From Alcanivoracaceae bacterium (lineage in GTDB: Bacteria > Pseudomonadota > Gammaproteobacteria > Pseudomonadales > Alcanivoracaceae), in the NCBI GenBank assembly GCA_023146255.1, contig JAGLCJ010000005.1, forward strand, positions 186,001 through 250,000: a stretch of 64,000 bases of DNA, in the 5' to 3' direction. This document shows positions 16,488 to 24,802 of the stretch, piece after piece. The notes under the pieces are model-generated. The model was given only the letters and a program-made list of their open reading frames with translations, was not told the DNA's origin and made no database searches. The translations under genes were made by a program, and so were the position numbers. Numbering within the stretch: the first letter of the stretch is position 1; every line of letters begins with the position of its first letter.

Positions 16488-18853
16488 AGCAGGATGTACA
16501 TTGCTGGCACTGTGGCACACCCAGCGCCAGACCAGTGCTGGCGCGCACTCCGGATGGAGAAGTGCCGACCTGCTGTGCCGGCTGTGCCGCCGCCGTGGAA
16601 ACCATTCATGGTCTCGGCCTTGGCGATTACTACTGCTTTCGTGGCGAACAACTGGCCAGCATTCCCGCTGCCGGCGAGGAGCTTTCTCTTGCCCTGTTTG
16701 ATCTGCCGGAGCTTGTTGCGCCCTTTGTCGACATCAGCGGTGACCAAAGCACCCTGACGTTGTCGCTCGATGGCGTCCATTGTGCCGCCTGTGTCTGGCT
16801 GATCGAACGTGCATTAAAAGAAATGCCCGGCGTCATTTCGGTATCGCTGAACCTGACCACCTTGCGATTGAAGGTAACTGGCACTGATTTCAGGGCCGGC
16901 GATATTGCCCGCCGTTTGCATGATCTCGGTTACCGCCCGCGCCTGCCAGTCCGGGAAACGCAGCTGAACGACGACCGTCGCGCCAGCCGGCAATTGCTGG
17001 CGCGGCTGCTGGTGGCCGGGCTCGGCAGCATGCAGGCGATGATGTATGCCGTTGCATTGTATCTCGGCGCATTTCGCGACTTTGAACCACTATGGCGAGA
17101 TTTTTTCCGGATTGCCGGGGTGCTGGTGGCAACGCCGGTAGTGTTCTATTCCGGTTGGCCGTTTCTCAGCGGCGCCTGGAAATCCCTGAAAGCCGGCATG
17201 GTCAGCATGGACGTGCCGGTGTCACTGGCGATTCTGATGGGTTGGACCGGCAGTGTTGTTTTTACTTTTACCGGCGGCCAGCACGTCTATTTCGAATCCA
17301 TCGCCATGTTTGTTTTCTTCCTGTTGATCAGCCGCTGGATTGAACAGCGCCAGCGGGCTCGTGTCGGCCGTCAACTGGTGCAGCTGCAACAGGGCCTGCC
17401 ATTGGTGGTGCGGCGTTGGCAAAATGACGCATGGCAGCCGGTGCCGGCGATGATGGTCAACAGTGGTGATCGGCTGCAGATACGCAGCGGCGAGCTGGTG
17501 CCTGTGGACGGCGTCATCACCGACGGCAATGCCAGCATTGAGGAGGCCACCCTGACCGGGGAATCGGTGCCCGTTTCCCGTCGCTGCGGAGAAGCTGTGC
17601 ATGCCGGCACAAAAGTTTGCGAAGGCCTGATTGATATAGAGGCCAGCGGCCGCGCCAGCGACAGCCTGCTCGCCCGTATCGGCCGGACGGTGGATCAGGC
17701 GGTTGATCGCCGGCAAAGCGAAACACTTCGGTTCGAATGGATCGCCTCACGTTTTGTTTCCGTCGTGCTGGTGCTGACCGTTGTGACGCTCTGGTGGCAC
17801 TGGAGCAGTGGCGCCACCATCGCCTTTGAACATGCCATCGCCGTGCTGGTGGTAACCTGCCCCTGTGCTCTGGCATTGGCCGGGCCATTAAGTATTTCTG
17901 CTTCGGTCAGTGCTGCCCTGCGTCATGGCGTGCTGGTTGCCGACCCGCGCATGTTGCTGAAGGCACGGCAGGTCACAGACGTGATGCTGGATAAAACCGG
18001 CACGCTCACCCAGGCAGCGTTCGAGGTGGCGGAAACCCGCTTGCTGGCAGCAAACCGGAATGAACAGATGCTGCGGGCGATAGCCGCAGCATTGGAAGCC
18101 GGCTCCTCCCATCCGTTGGCAAAGGCGGTTCAGCAGCTGGACGTCAACAGTGATCTGATATTGACCGAGCTTCAGCATCGTCGGGATGGTGTCAGTGGCA
18201 TGTTTCAGAATCACCATTGGCGTATTGGTCAGGCGCCTGCTGAGTTCGGCGGTGACGCCGGCCTGACCGATCTGGCGCTGTACTGCGACGGGCAGCCGGT
18301 TTACCTGATTCGCCTGCATGATCCATTGCGCGAAGGTGCCACTGCAGTATGCCAGCAGTTATCCGCCGCCGGATTGCGGCTTCATCTTGCCTCCGGAGAT
18401 CAATCCGGTGCGGTTTCTGCGGTGGCTGCTGCGCTGTCAATTGATAGCTGGCGGGCCGGGTTGCAGCCGACGGATAAAGCGCAGTGGATTGCCGATCTGC
18501 AACAGCATGGTCACCGCGTTTTGATGACCGGTGATGGAGTCAACGATGCACCGGCGATGTTGCGGGCGGATGTTGGCGTCGCCGTTGCCGACAGCAGCGC
18601 ACTGGCAAGGGAGGCCGCCGGTATCTATCTGTTACGCCCACAGCTCGCTGCCCTGCCCTGGTTGCTGGCCCTGTCGCGACGCAGCCACCGAACGCTTCAA
18701 CAAAATACCGCGTGGGCGCTGGGCTACAATCTGATCACGGTACCGTTTGCCATGGCCGGGTTGATTCCGCCATGGCTGGCGGCGATCGGCATGTCGGCCA
18801 GCTCGCTGCTGGTTACCTGGAACGCGGCAAGGATGGCTTCATGGAAATACTGA
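16484..18853 (+). CDS. ccoI: Copper-transporting P1B-type ATPase CcoI (FixI), cbb3 maturation
   Basis: A 789-residue P1B ATPase of the CtpA/FixI type that exports Cu+ to the periplasm for insertion into the cbb3 CuB site. Domains in order: N-terminal Cys-rich region (CWHCG, CCAGC), HMA domain with GVHCAAC (residues 98-103), membrane helices, actuator TGES, CPC metal site (459-461), phosphorylation motif DKTGT (503-507) and GDGVND (683-688). The start is TTG 16484 overlapping the ccoH stop; the protein then begins MKQDVHCWHC. It overlaps ccoS by 13 bases. Confidence 0.94.
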   Translation: MKQDVHCWHCGTPSARPVLARTPDGEVPTCCAGCAAAVETIHGLGLGDYYCFRGEQLASIPAAGEELSLALFDLPELVAPFVDISGDQSTLTLSLDGVHCAACVWLIERALKEMPGVISVSLNLTTLRLKVTGTDFRAGDIARRLHDLGYRPRLPVRETQLNDDRRASRQLLARLLVAGLGSMQAMMYAVALYLGAFRDFEPLWRDFFRIAGVLVATPVVFYSGWPFLSGAWKSLKAGMVSMDVPVSLAILMGWTGSVVFTFTGGQHVYFESIAMFVFFLLISRWIEQRQRARVGRQLVQLQQGLPLVVRRWQNDAWQPVPAMMVNSGDRLQIRSGELVPVDGVITDGNASIEEATLTGESVPVSRRCGEAVHAGTKVCEGLIDIEASGRASDSLLARIGRTVDQAVDRRQSETLRFEWIASRFVSVVLVLTVVTLWWHWSSGATIAFEHAIAVLVVTCPCALALAGPLSISASVSAALRHGVLVADPRMLLKARQVTDVMLDKTGTLTQAAFEVAETRLLAANRNEQMLRAIAAALEAGSSHPLAKAVQQLDVNSDLILTELQHRRDGVSGMFQNHHWRIGQAPAEFGGDAGLTDLALYCDGQPVYLIRLHDPLREGATAVCQQLSAAGLRLHLASGDQSGAVSAVAAALSIDSWRAGLQPTDKAQWIADLQQHGHRVLMTGDGVNDAPAMLRADVGVAVADSSALAREAAGIYLLRPQLAALPWLLALSRRSHRTLQQNTAWALGYNLITVPFAMAGLIPPWLAAIGMSASSLLVTWNAARMASWKY

Positions 18854-19035
18854 TTTTTCTGGTCCCGCTGGCGTCGGTGGTGGTGGCCATTGCGGTCTGG
18901 GCATTTATCTGGGCGCTGCGCCGAGGCCAGTTCGACGACCTCGATAGCCCGGCCTGGCGAATCGTTTTTGATGACCAGGAGCGACAACATAAACCTGATG
19001 TTGATACTGACAATGACGAGGGCGACAGCAAGTGA
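18841..19035 (+). CDS. ccoS: cbb3-type cytochrome oxidase assembly protein CcoS
   Basis: A 64-residue single-helix protein (MEILIFLVPLASVVVAIAVW) with the family signature RRGQFDDLDSPAWRIVFDD. CcoS is needed for cofactor (heme b and CuB) insertion. ATG 18841 lies inside the last codons of ccoI; the frame is open further upstream but only this start gives the family N-terminus. The TGA stop overlaps the GTG start of the next gene. Confidence 0.92.
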   Translation: MEILIFLVPLASVVVAIAVWAFIWALRRGQFDDLDSPAWRIVFDDQERQHKPDVDTDNDEGDSK

Positions 19036-19784
19036 CGCTGACTGAATCCATCTCTGCAGCAGCACTGCTGGCGCTGGCCGGTGCCGGACACTGTCTTGGC
19101 ATGTGCGGCGGCATCAGCCTTGGCCTGTCCATGGCGGTGAATGAATCACAACGGCGTGGCCGCAAACTGTGGTGGTGGCAATTCCTGTTTGCCGCGGGAC
19201 GGGTCAGCACCTATTCCATACTCGGCCTGATTGCCGGCGGCATGGGCCAGTGGTTGCTGGAGACCTTGCCGGCTGCAGGGCCGGTGGCCTGGCTGTTGTC
19301 TGCTGTGCTGATGCTGCTGGTGGGACTGATGCTGCTAGGCCACGATATCGGCCTGCGCGGGCTGGAAAAAATCGGCCTGAATGTCTGGCGGCGGATCCAG
19401 CCGCTGACCACCTCGCTGGTGCCGATTCGCCATGCCTGGCAGGCGCTGCTGCTTGGCGGCCTGTGGGGTTTTCTGCCCTGCGGCTTGCTGTACACAGCGC
19501 TGGCGCTGGCGGTCTCCAGCGGCGATATCTGGCACGGCGGCGTCATCATGCTGGTGTTTGGTCTGGTGACCGTGCCTCCGGTAGCCGTCGGCGGTGTCGC
19601 CACCGGCCTGCTCACCATTCTGCGCCGCCAGGGCTGGCGAAGGCTGACGGCGATCCTGACCCTGTTGATGGCCGGCTGGCTGTTCTGGCAGGGAGTTTCC
19701 GGCGTCCATGGTCATCATCCGGGTCATGGCAATAGCGGCTCTCAGCAAACACCTGCACAGGAGCACCACCTTCACCATCATTGA
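19032..19784 (+). CDS. TauE/SafE-like (UreH/DsbD-type) membrane protein with His-rich tail
   Basis: A 250-residue protein of about six transmembrane helices. The N-terminal motif GAGHCLGMCGGIS and the mid-protein GGLWGFLPCGLLYTALALA are typical of the UreH_2/sulfite-exporter-like family often found beside cco maturation genes. The C-terminus is His-rich (HGHHPGHG then EHHLHHH), suggesting metal binding. It starts at GTG 19032 overlapping the ccoS stop. The position after ccoGHIS suggests a part in copper or thiol handling for cbb3; the family name (sulfite export) is probably misleading here. The end of the gene carries the FNR box of hemN. Confidence 0.82.
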   Translation: MTLTESISAAALLALAGAGHCLGMCGGISLGLSMAVNESQRRGRKLWWWQFLFAAGRVSTYSILGLIAGGMGQWLLETLPAAGPVAWLLSAVLMLLVGLMLLGHDIGLRGLEKIGLNVWRRIQPLTTSLVPIRHAWQALLLGGLWGFLPCGLLYTALALAVSSGDIWHGGVIMLVFGLVTVPPVAVGGVATGLLTILRRQGWRRLTAILTLLMAGWLFWQGVSGVHGHHPGHGNSGSQQTPAQEHHLHHH

Positions 19785-19829
19785 CGTGCATCAACACAGC
19801 CTGTGGTCGCCACTCCATACTGGCGCCAT
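19781..19829 (+). promoter_or_regulatory. Anr/FNR box and promoter of hemN
   Basis: TTGACGTGCATCAA (19781-19794) matches the FNR/Anr consensus at 9 of 10 fixed positions and overlaps the stop codon of the TauE-like gene. CATACT (19816-19821) is a plausible -10, placing the box centre near -41 relative to a start at about 19828. The same box variant (TTGAC-N4-ATCAA) occurs before ccoN. Anr-dependent hemN is established in Pseudomonas. Confidence 0.75.
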
Positions 19830-19849
19830 TGAGACTGCGGGTGGCCGCG

Positions 19850-21223
19850 ATGACCGAATGGAATACCGATCTGATACGTCGCTACGGCGATCAGGGACCG
19901 CGTTACACTTCCTATCCGACAGCACTTCAGTTCCATGAAGAAGTGACCGCCGATGATTACTGGCAGGCGCTGGAGCACGGAAATCTGGCGCGCCGGCCGC
20001 TGTCCCTGTACCTGCATATCCCGTTTTGTCAGCACGTCTGCTATTACTGCGCCTGCAACCGGGTCGTGACTGCCGATACCCGGCGGGCGGATGAATACCT
20101 GAAGCGGTTACTGCGCGAACTGAGCATGAAGGCGGAGCGGGTCGACAGTCAGCGCCCGGTACTGCAGATGCACTGGGGCGGTGGCACGCCCACCTATCTG
20201 TCCGACGCGCAGATGACCGAACTGGTCTATCACACTGCCCGTCAGTTTCATCTGCTTGAAGATGATCGTGCCGATTATTCCGTCGAAATTGATCCTCGCA
20301 CCGTAACCCAGTCACGCATCGGTCTGCTTCGCGGGCTCGGCTTCAACCGGGCCAGCCTTGGCGTTCAGGACCTCGACCCGCGAGTGCAGGAAGCGGTAAA
20401 CCGGGTGCAGCCCTACAGCATGATTGAGGATGTATTTGGCTGGTTACGTGACTTCGGTTATCGCTCAATCAACACCGACCTAATCTATGGCCTGCCCTGG
20501 CAATCGGAAACCAGCCTGGCCCGCACCGTGGAACAGTTGCTGGCCCTGCGGCCGGAGCGTATCTCGCTTTACAACTACGCCCACCTGCCAGCCCGCTTCA
20601 AGGTGCAGCGGCAGATTAGCGAGCAGACCCTGCCATCAGCAGACGAGAAGCTGCGGATGTTCTCCCGCGCCGGAGAAATGCTGGAGTCGGCTGGCTATCT
20701 GCTGATCGGCATGGATCACTTTGCCCTGCCCACCGATGCGCTGGCGCAAGCACAGCAAAGCGGCACCCTGCACCGCAACTTTCAGGGCTACACCCTGCAC
20801 GGCGATGCCGACCTGCTTGGCTTTGGCACCTCCGCCATCAGCGCGCTGGGCACCTTTTACGGCCAGAACCAGAAATCCATTGAGGAATGGCAATCTGATA
20901 TCGACGACAACCACCTGCCGCTGGAGCGAGGCTGCCTGCTAACACTGGATGACCAGATCCGTCGGGATCTGATCACCACCCTGCTATGCCAGATGGAAAT
21001 CGATCTGGAAGCCCTTTCGCAGCGCTGGAACATCGATGCCCGCCAGTACTTCGGCCCGGAGCTGATGCAGATGAACCGGCTGGTACAGGACGGGCTGGTG
21101 GAGTTTGACTGGAAAGTATTGCGCCTGACCGCTATTGGCAGGCTGCTGGCCCGGGCGGTCGCCATGATCTTCGACGCATATCAGAAGGATGGCCTCAAGC
21201 GCCATTACAGCCGGATTATCTGA
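19850..21223 (+). CDS. hemN: Oxygen-independent coproporphyrinogen III dehydrogenase
   Basis: A radical-SAM enzyme that decarboxylates coproporphyrinogen III to protoporphyrinogen IX without oxygen, supplying heme for cbb3 at low O2; cytoplasmic. The 4Fe-4S/SAM motif CQHVCYYC (CxxxCxxC) is followed by the extra conserved Cys and Asn (ACN). LHWGGGTP-like MHWGGGTPTYL, DLIYGLPWQ and YNYAHLPARFK are HemN signatures. ATG 19850 gives 457 residues, the length of E. coli HemN, and the usual N-terminus TEWNTDLIRRYG. A longer frame to 19781 would overlap the FNR box and is rejected. Confidence 0.95.
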   Translation: MTEWNTDLIRRYGDQGPRYTSYPTALQFHEEVTADDYWQALEHGNLARRPLSLYLHIPFCQHVCYYCACNRVVTADTRRADEYLKRLLRELSMKAERVDSQRPVLQMHWGGGTPTYLSDAQMTELVYHTARQFHLLEDDRADYSVEIDPRTVTQSRIGLLRGLGFNRASLGVQDLDPRVQEAVNRVQPYSMIEDVFGWLRDFGYRSINTDLIYGLPWQSETSLARTVEQLLALRPERISLYNYAHLPARFKVQRQISEQTLPSADEKLRMFSRAGEMLESAGYLLIGMDHFALPTDALAQAQQSGTLHRNFQGYTLHGDADLLGFGTSAISALGTFYGQNQKSIEEWQSDIDDNHLPLERGCLLTLDDQIRRDLITTLLCQMEIDLEALSQRWNIDARQYFGPELMQMNRLVQDGLVEFDWKVLRLTAIGRLLARAVAMIFDAYQKDGLKRHYSRII

Positions 21224-21238
21224 TTCTGGCCCTTTACG

Positions 21239-21266
21239 CCCCCGGGTATTTTCTATACCCCGGGGG
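21239..21266 (+). terminator. Hairpin after hemN
   Basis: CCCCCGGGTAT (21239-21249) pairs with ATACCCCGGGGG (21255-21266) with one bulged C and a 5-base loop, 16 bases after the hemN stop. Only a short T-run (ATTTAT) follows, so it is probably a partial terminator between hemN and the regulator. Confidence 0.55.
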
Positions 21267-21322
21267 ATTTATCAGGAAATTACACCGGCAAGGTTGCAAT
21301 AGGTGAAAAACGGGAGACTATA

Positions 21323-22081
21323 ATGGGCATCAACCACCTCCAGCTGGTCAGCAATACCAAAGGACGCCCTGCCATGTCGCAGCACCGCGCATCGTGCAAT
21401 GAATGCAGCCTCAGCCCGATCTGCTTACCCCTTGCCGTATCCGTAGACGAACTCGATGAACTCGAGAATATCATGCACCGCGGCCGGCCACTGAAGCGCG
21501 GCGAGCACCTGTTCCGGGCTTCCGACCAGTTCGAATCCGTGTTCGCTGTACGCAGCGGCGCGGTCAAAACCTATGCCCTGTCCGAGGACGGTGAAGAGCA
21601 GGTCACCGGTTTTTACCTGCCAGGTGAAATTGTCGGCATGGACGGCATCAGTACCGCGCACCACATGAGTTCAGCCAAAACCCTGGAAACCTCCTCGGTT
21701 TGTGAAATTCCGTTTTCCCGGCTGGAAGACCTGTCCAGCAAGATTCCGTCCCTGCAGCACCATTTTTTCAGCCTGATGAGCCGGGAGATTCAGGCCGATC
21801 GCGAGCTGCATATGCTGCTCAGCAAGAAGTCTGCAGATGACCGTATCGCCTCCCTGCTGCTTTCCCTGTCGGCACGCCAGCAGCGTCGCGGCCTGTCAGC
21901 CCAGCGTATCCGCCTGCCGATGTCACGTTACGACATCGCCAACTACCTTGGTCTCGCCGTCGAAACGGTAAGCCGCATCTTTACCCGCTTCCAGCAACAG
22001 GGGATGCTTGCGGTTGAAGGCAGGGAGATTGAAATCCTCAACCGCGAAAGCCTGTGCGGTAATGGCCGTCTCCGAGCCTGA
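21323..22081 (+). CDS. anr: FNR/Anr-type oxygen-sensing transcriptional regulator
   Basis: A 252-residue CRP/FNR-family regulator. The four cysteines that bind the O2-labile 4Fe-4S cluster are present: C25, C28 and C34 in CNECSLSPIC, and C127 in SSVCEIP. A cNMP-binding-like beta-roll follows, then a helix-turn-helix with SRYDIANYLGLAVETVSRIF, whose E..SR recognition residues fit TTGAT half-sites. GGGAGA precedes ATG 21323. It most likely activates ccoN and hemN through the boxes at 11243 and 19781. I use the Pseudomonas name; fnr is equally suitable. Confidence 0.93.
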   Translation: MGINHLQLVSNTKGRPAMSQHRASCNECSLSPICLPLAVSVDELDELENIMHRGRPLKRGEHLFRASDQFESVFAVRSGAVKTYALSEDGEEQVTGFYLPGEIVGMDGISTAHHMSSAKTLETSSVCEIPFSRLEDLSSKIPSLQHHFFSLMSREIQADRELHMLLSKKSADDRIASLLLSLSARQQRRGLSAQRIRLPMSRYDIANYLGLAVETVSRIFTRFQQQGMLAVEGREIEILNRESLCGNGRLRA

Positions 22082-22105
22082 CCTCCTTTTCTGACGGAAT
22101 CTGAC

Positions 22106-23029
22106 ATGAAGCCTGTTGTTGTCCTGCTGGACAGTGAAATCAATGCGCCACAACCGGCACTGGCCAAGGCCGTAATGCTTGCCAAAAGCATGGGCGCCCC
22201 GCTGCAGCTTTACGTTAACGCCTATTCCACCGCGCTGGTCAGGGCCGTTGGCCCGAACCGTGAGCACCTTGACCGTGCCCGCGATAACATCATGCGCGGC
22301 TGGGAAAAGCAGCTGCGCAAGGCGCTGGACAAACTCGAGGCCCCCGACAGCGAGACCCATATTTTCTGGGACCAGGCCGAATCGGCGGCGCTGACCGATT
22401 TCATCCGCCGTGCTGAGCCCGGATTGCTGATTCTGCATCGGGTTCGCGAGCCGCTGCTGCAGCGGCTGGTGCTGACACCACGGGACTGGCGCGTGATCCG
22501 CAAGGCGCCCTGTCCGGTATTGTGCGTTGCCGAGACATCATGGCCAGAACAGCCCACCGTGGTCGCTGCGGTGGATCCGGACCATGGTCTGGATCACCCC
22601 GACACGCTGAACGACGATATTGTCAGCGCTGCCCGAGACATCACTGCCCGTATCAACGGGCAGATGCAGCTGGCCCATGTTGTCGAGTATCCGGATGAAA
22701 CACTGATCATGCTCGCCGGCGAAGCTGTGCCAGTATCCCTTTCCGATCTGGATACCCTGCGCAAGCATTACCAGACACGTCTGCATGATTGCGCCGCCAG
22801 TTATGGCATCAGTGACAATGACGCGGTGATGCTGGAAGGTGCGCCACACCGGGCGCTTGGCGAGTACATGGACAGGCACCCCGGAGTGCTGGTTCTGGGT
22901 ACCGTCCATCGCGGCGCCATTCGCCGCCTGCTGCTGGGCAGTACTGCTGAACAGATTCTGCTGCACAGCAATGCCGACATTCTGGTGGTCAAACCGGCGA
23001 ACTTCAGCTCTCCCTGGCAGTCGTCTTGA
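22106..23029 (+). CDS. uspE: Tandem universal stress protein (UspE-like)
   Basis: A 307-residue cytoplasmic protein of two Usp domains. The first (about 1-145) ends with PCPVLCVAETSW; the second (about 150-305) carries the nucleotide-binding-like segment VLGTVHRGAIRRLLLGSTAEQILLHSNADILVV, in which G-2x-G-9x-G(S/T) spacing resembles ATP-binding Usps. Tandem Usps beside fnr/anr are common and linked to survival under anaerobiosis. It starts 24 bases after the regulator gene and may be co-transcribed with it. Confidence 0.88.
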   Translation: MKPVVVLLDSEINAPQPALAKAVMLAKSMGAPLQLYVNAYSTALVRAVGPNREHLDRARDNIMRGWEKQLRKALDKLEAPDSETHIFWDQAESAALTDFIRRAEPGLLILHRVREPLLQRLVLTPRDWRVIRKAPCPVLCVAETSWPEQPTVVAAVDPDHGLDHPDTLNDDIVSAARDITARINGQMQLAHVVEYPDETLIMLAGEAVPVSLSDLDTLRKHYQTRLHDCAASYGISDNDAVMLEGAPHRALGEYMDRHPGVLVLGTVHRGAIRRLLLGSTAEQILLHSNADILVVKPANFSSPWQSS

Positions 23030-23039
23030 TATGCGTCAA

Positions 23040-23061
23040 GCCGCTGTCATCCGGCAGCGGC
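23040..23061 (+). terminator. Short hairpin after the Usp gene
   Basis: GCCGCTG (23040-23046) pairs with CAGCGGC (23055-23061), 8-base loop, 11 bases after the Usp stop. No clear T-run follows, so this is a weak attenuator at best. Confidence 0.3.
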
Positions 23062-23122
23062 ATAATTCATCACCACAGGGACCCCGTCGGCCCTTTTCCG
23101 GACATCACATGGAGCAGAATGT

Positions 23123-23422
23123 ATGAGCGAATCGTCCTTTATCGACAAGATCCGTCGGCAACTGGAAGACTGGGACTACCAACTCGATCGCTTTGAGCAT
23201 CGCGTTGACGACCTGAGTCACGAACTGCAGGACAAAGCCAAGCAACAGGTCTCGGAGTTTCGCAGCAAGCGCCGTGAGCTTGAGGGTCGTCTGGGCGAGC
23301 TGGAGAAAGCGTCCGAGCGCGCACTGGAAGATCTGCGTGACGGCATCGAGCTGGCCTGGGACGGACTGAAAACCGGCTTCTATGCCGCTCGCAGCGAATT
23401 TGAGAAAGACGACGATAAATAA
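23123..23422 (+). CDS. Small highly charged coiled-coil protein, function unknown
   Basis: A 99-residue soluble protein, almost entirely charged helix with heptad-like repeats (LEDWDYQLDRFEHRVDDLSHE, then LEGRLGELEKASERALEDLRDGIELAWDG). It resembles small stress-associated coiled-coil proteins of the sll1863 or apolipoprotein-like type. GGAG lies eight bases before ATG 23123. It follows the Usp gene and is closed by a terminator, so it may be its own stress-linked unit. I do not recognise a specific function. Confidence 0.7.
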   Translation: MSESSFIDKIRRQLEDWDYQLDRFEHRVDDLSHELQDKAKQQVSEFRSKRRELEGRLGELEKASERALEDLRDGIELAWDGLKTGFYAARSEFEKDDDK

Positions 23423-23433
23423 ACCGCTGTAAT

Positions 23434-23476
23434 GGCCGCCTGCCTGTCATGTCAATCACAGGCAAGCGGCCGCTTT
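23434..23476 (+). terminator. Long hairpin between convergent genes
   Basis: GGCCGCCTGCCTGT (23434-23447) pairs with ACAGGCAAGCGGCC (23458-23471) with a single C-A mismatch and a 10-base loop, followed by GCTTTC. It separates the coiled-coil gene from yaaA, which ends at 23482 on the other strand, and could act in both directions. Confidence 0.65.
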
Positions 23477-23481
23477 CGTGG

Positions 23482-24264
23482 CTACTGCCCTGCCCCTTCC
23501 CTGCGACGAAATATCAGCGTATCGGCATCAGAACCTGCCGCAGAAAAGGCGTAGCCTGCCTCGGCGAAATTCTCCAGACTGGCAGGATCAACAATATTGT
23601 TGCGGATTATCCAGGCCGCCATCAGGCCTCGTGCTTTTTTGGCATAGAAGCTGATGATCTTGTATTTGCCATTCTTCTCGTCCTCAAACACCGGCGTGAT
23701 AATCCGGGCGCCAAGTGTTTTTGCCCTGATCGCACGAAAATACTCCTGCGATGCCAGATTAATCAGAACATTGACTCCGGCTTCATCCATGTCCTGCTTT
23801 AACAGTGTCGTGATGGTGTCGCCCCAGAAGGCGTACAGATCCCGCCCAGCCGGATTTGCCAGCACAGTACCCATTTCGAGGCGGTAAGGCTGCATCATAT
23901 CCAGCGGCTTGAGCAGACCATAAAGCCCGGAAAGGATGCGCAATCGTTTCTGCGCCTGCCTGATGTCCTTTGCCCTGAACTGCTCGGCCTGTAACCCGGT
24001 ATAAACGTCACCGCGGAAGGCAAACAGTGCCGGTCGGGCGTTAGCCGGGTCGGGAACAGGCTGCCAGGTATGATTGCGCTCGACGTTGAGGCGGGCAATG
24101 TTGTCGCTGATGCCCATCAGCTTGCCCAGTGACGTGGCACTGTGTTCACGCAACAGCCTGTTGAGTGATTCACTCTGCGGCAGCAGGCGTGGCAGACTGG
24201 CATCTACAGCAGGGATAACTGAGGTATAGTCCAGCGTCTTGGCGGGCGACAGCACAACAAACAT
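23482..24264 (-). CDS. yaaA: Peroxide stress protein YaaA (DUF328/UPF0246)
   Basis: A 260-residue cytoplasmic protein. The N-terminus MFVVLSPAKTLDYTS and the later GLYGLLKPLDMMQPYRLEMGT and LINLASQEYF are family signatures. In E. coli YaaA (258 residues) limits intracellular iron during H2O2 stress and binds DNA. I chose the second of two adjacent ATGs (24264) because GGAG is five bases before it; the first (24267) is too close. The frame is open further upstream but would overlap the divergent gene starting at 24312. Confidence 0.93.
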   Translation of the reverse strand: MFVVLSPAKTLDYTSVIPAVDASLPRLLPQSESLNRLLREHSATSLGKLMGISDNIARLNVERNHTWQPVPDPANARPALFAFRGDVYTGLQAEQFRAKDIRQAQKRLRILSGLYGLLKPLDMMQPYRLEMGTVLANPAGRDLYAFWGDTITTLLKQDMDEAGVNVLINLASQEYFRAIRAKTLGARIITPVFEDEKNGKYKIISFYAKKARGLMAAWIIRNNIVDPASLENFAEAGYAFSAAGSDADTLIFRRREGAGQ

Positions 24265-24311
24265 CATCACTCCGGAATGTCTTCGGCGTATGGCAGGGGG
24301 AATTATACGGG

Positions 24312-24788
24312 ATGGCTCAGATTCTGTTGTCACTGATTGTGTTCACGGCAGCACTGGTGCTGCTGGTAAACAGCTGGAGAGCCGAGAAACGTCTTTTTGC
24401 GGCCACGGCACTGCTGGTCGTGCTGACCGCTGGAGCGATTTTTGCCACCCTGATCTATCAGCAGTTGACAGATCACAGCCTGTCTGACCCTGCGTTGGTC
24501 GAGGTGACCCTTGCCGAAGCCAAGCCAACCGAGAACGGCGTACGTCTGTCAGGCAAGCTGCAGAATCTCAGCGCACAGCGCGTTTCCGCGGTACAGCTGG
24601 AGCTTGTCGTCTCGCAGTGCCCGACTGAAAGTGACTGCAGCGAAATCGGCAGGGACCGCATCGATGTGGTACTGCAGATCCCGCCAAATGGCAGCTATCC
24701 TTTTAATGCCGTAGCCCGAATCACCGGCCTCCGTGGCAAGCCCGACCTGCGCTGGCAGATCGAGCTGGTGAGCGTAACTACATACTAG
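24312..24788 (+). CDS. Small membrane-anchored protein of unknown function
   Basis: A 158-residue protein with two N-terminal hydrophobic helices (AQILLSLIVFTAALVLLV and LFAATALLVVLTAGAIFATLIY) followed by a predicted extracytoplasmic beta-rich domain with two cysteines (VVSQCPTESDCSE) that could form a disulfide. The domain pattern (VRLSGKLQNLSAQRVSAVQLELVV) resembles FxLYD-type domains of exported proteins. It starts 47 bases from the divergent yaaA gene and ends 14 bases before the metallo-hydrolase gene, probably an operon. No function is assigned. Confidence 0.6.
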   Translation: MAQILLSLIVFTAALVLLVNSWRAEKRLFAATALLVVLTAGAIFATLIYQQLTDHSLSDPALVEVTLAEAKPTENGVRLSGKLQNLSAQRVSAVQLELVVSQCPTESDCSEIGRDRIDVVLQIPPNGSYPFNAVARITGLRGKPDLRWQIELVSVTTY

Positions 24789-24802
24789 ATCGGGGAAGCA
24801 CT

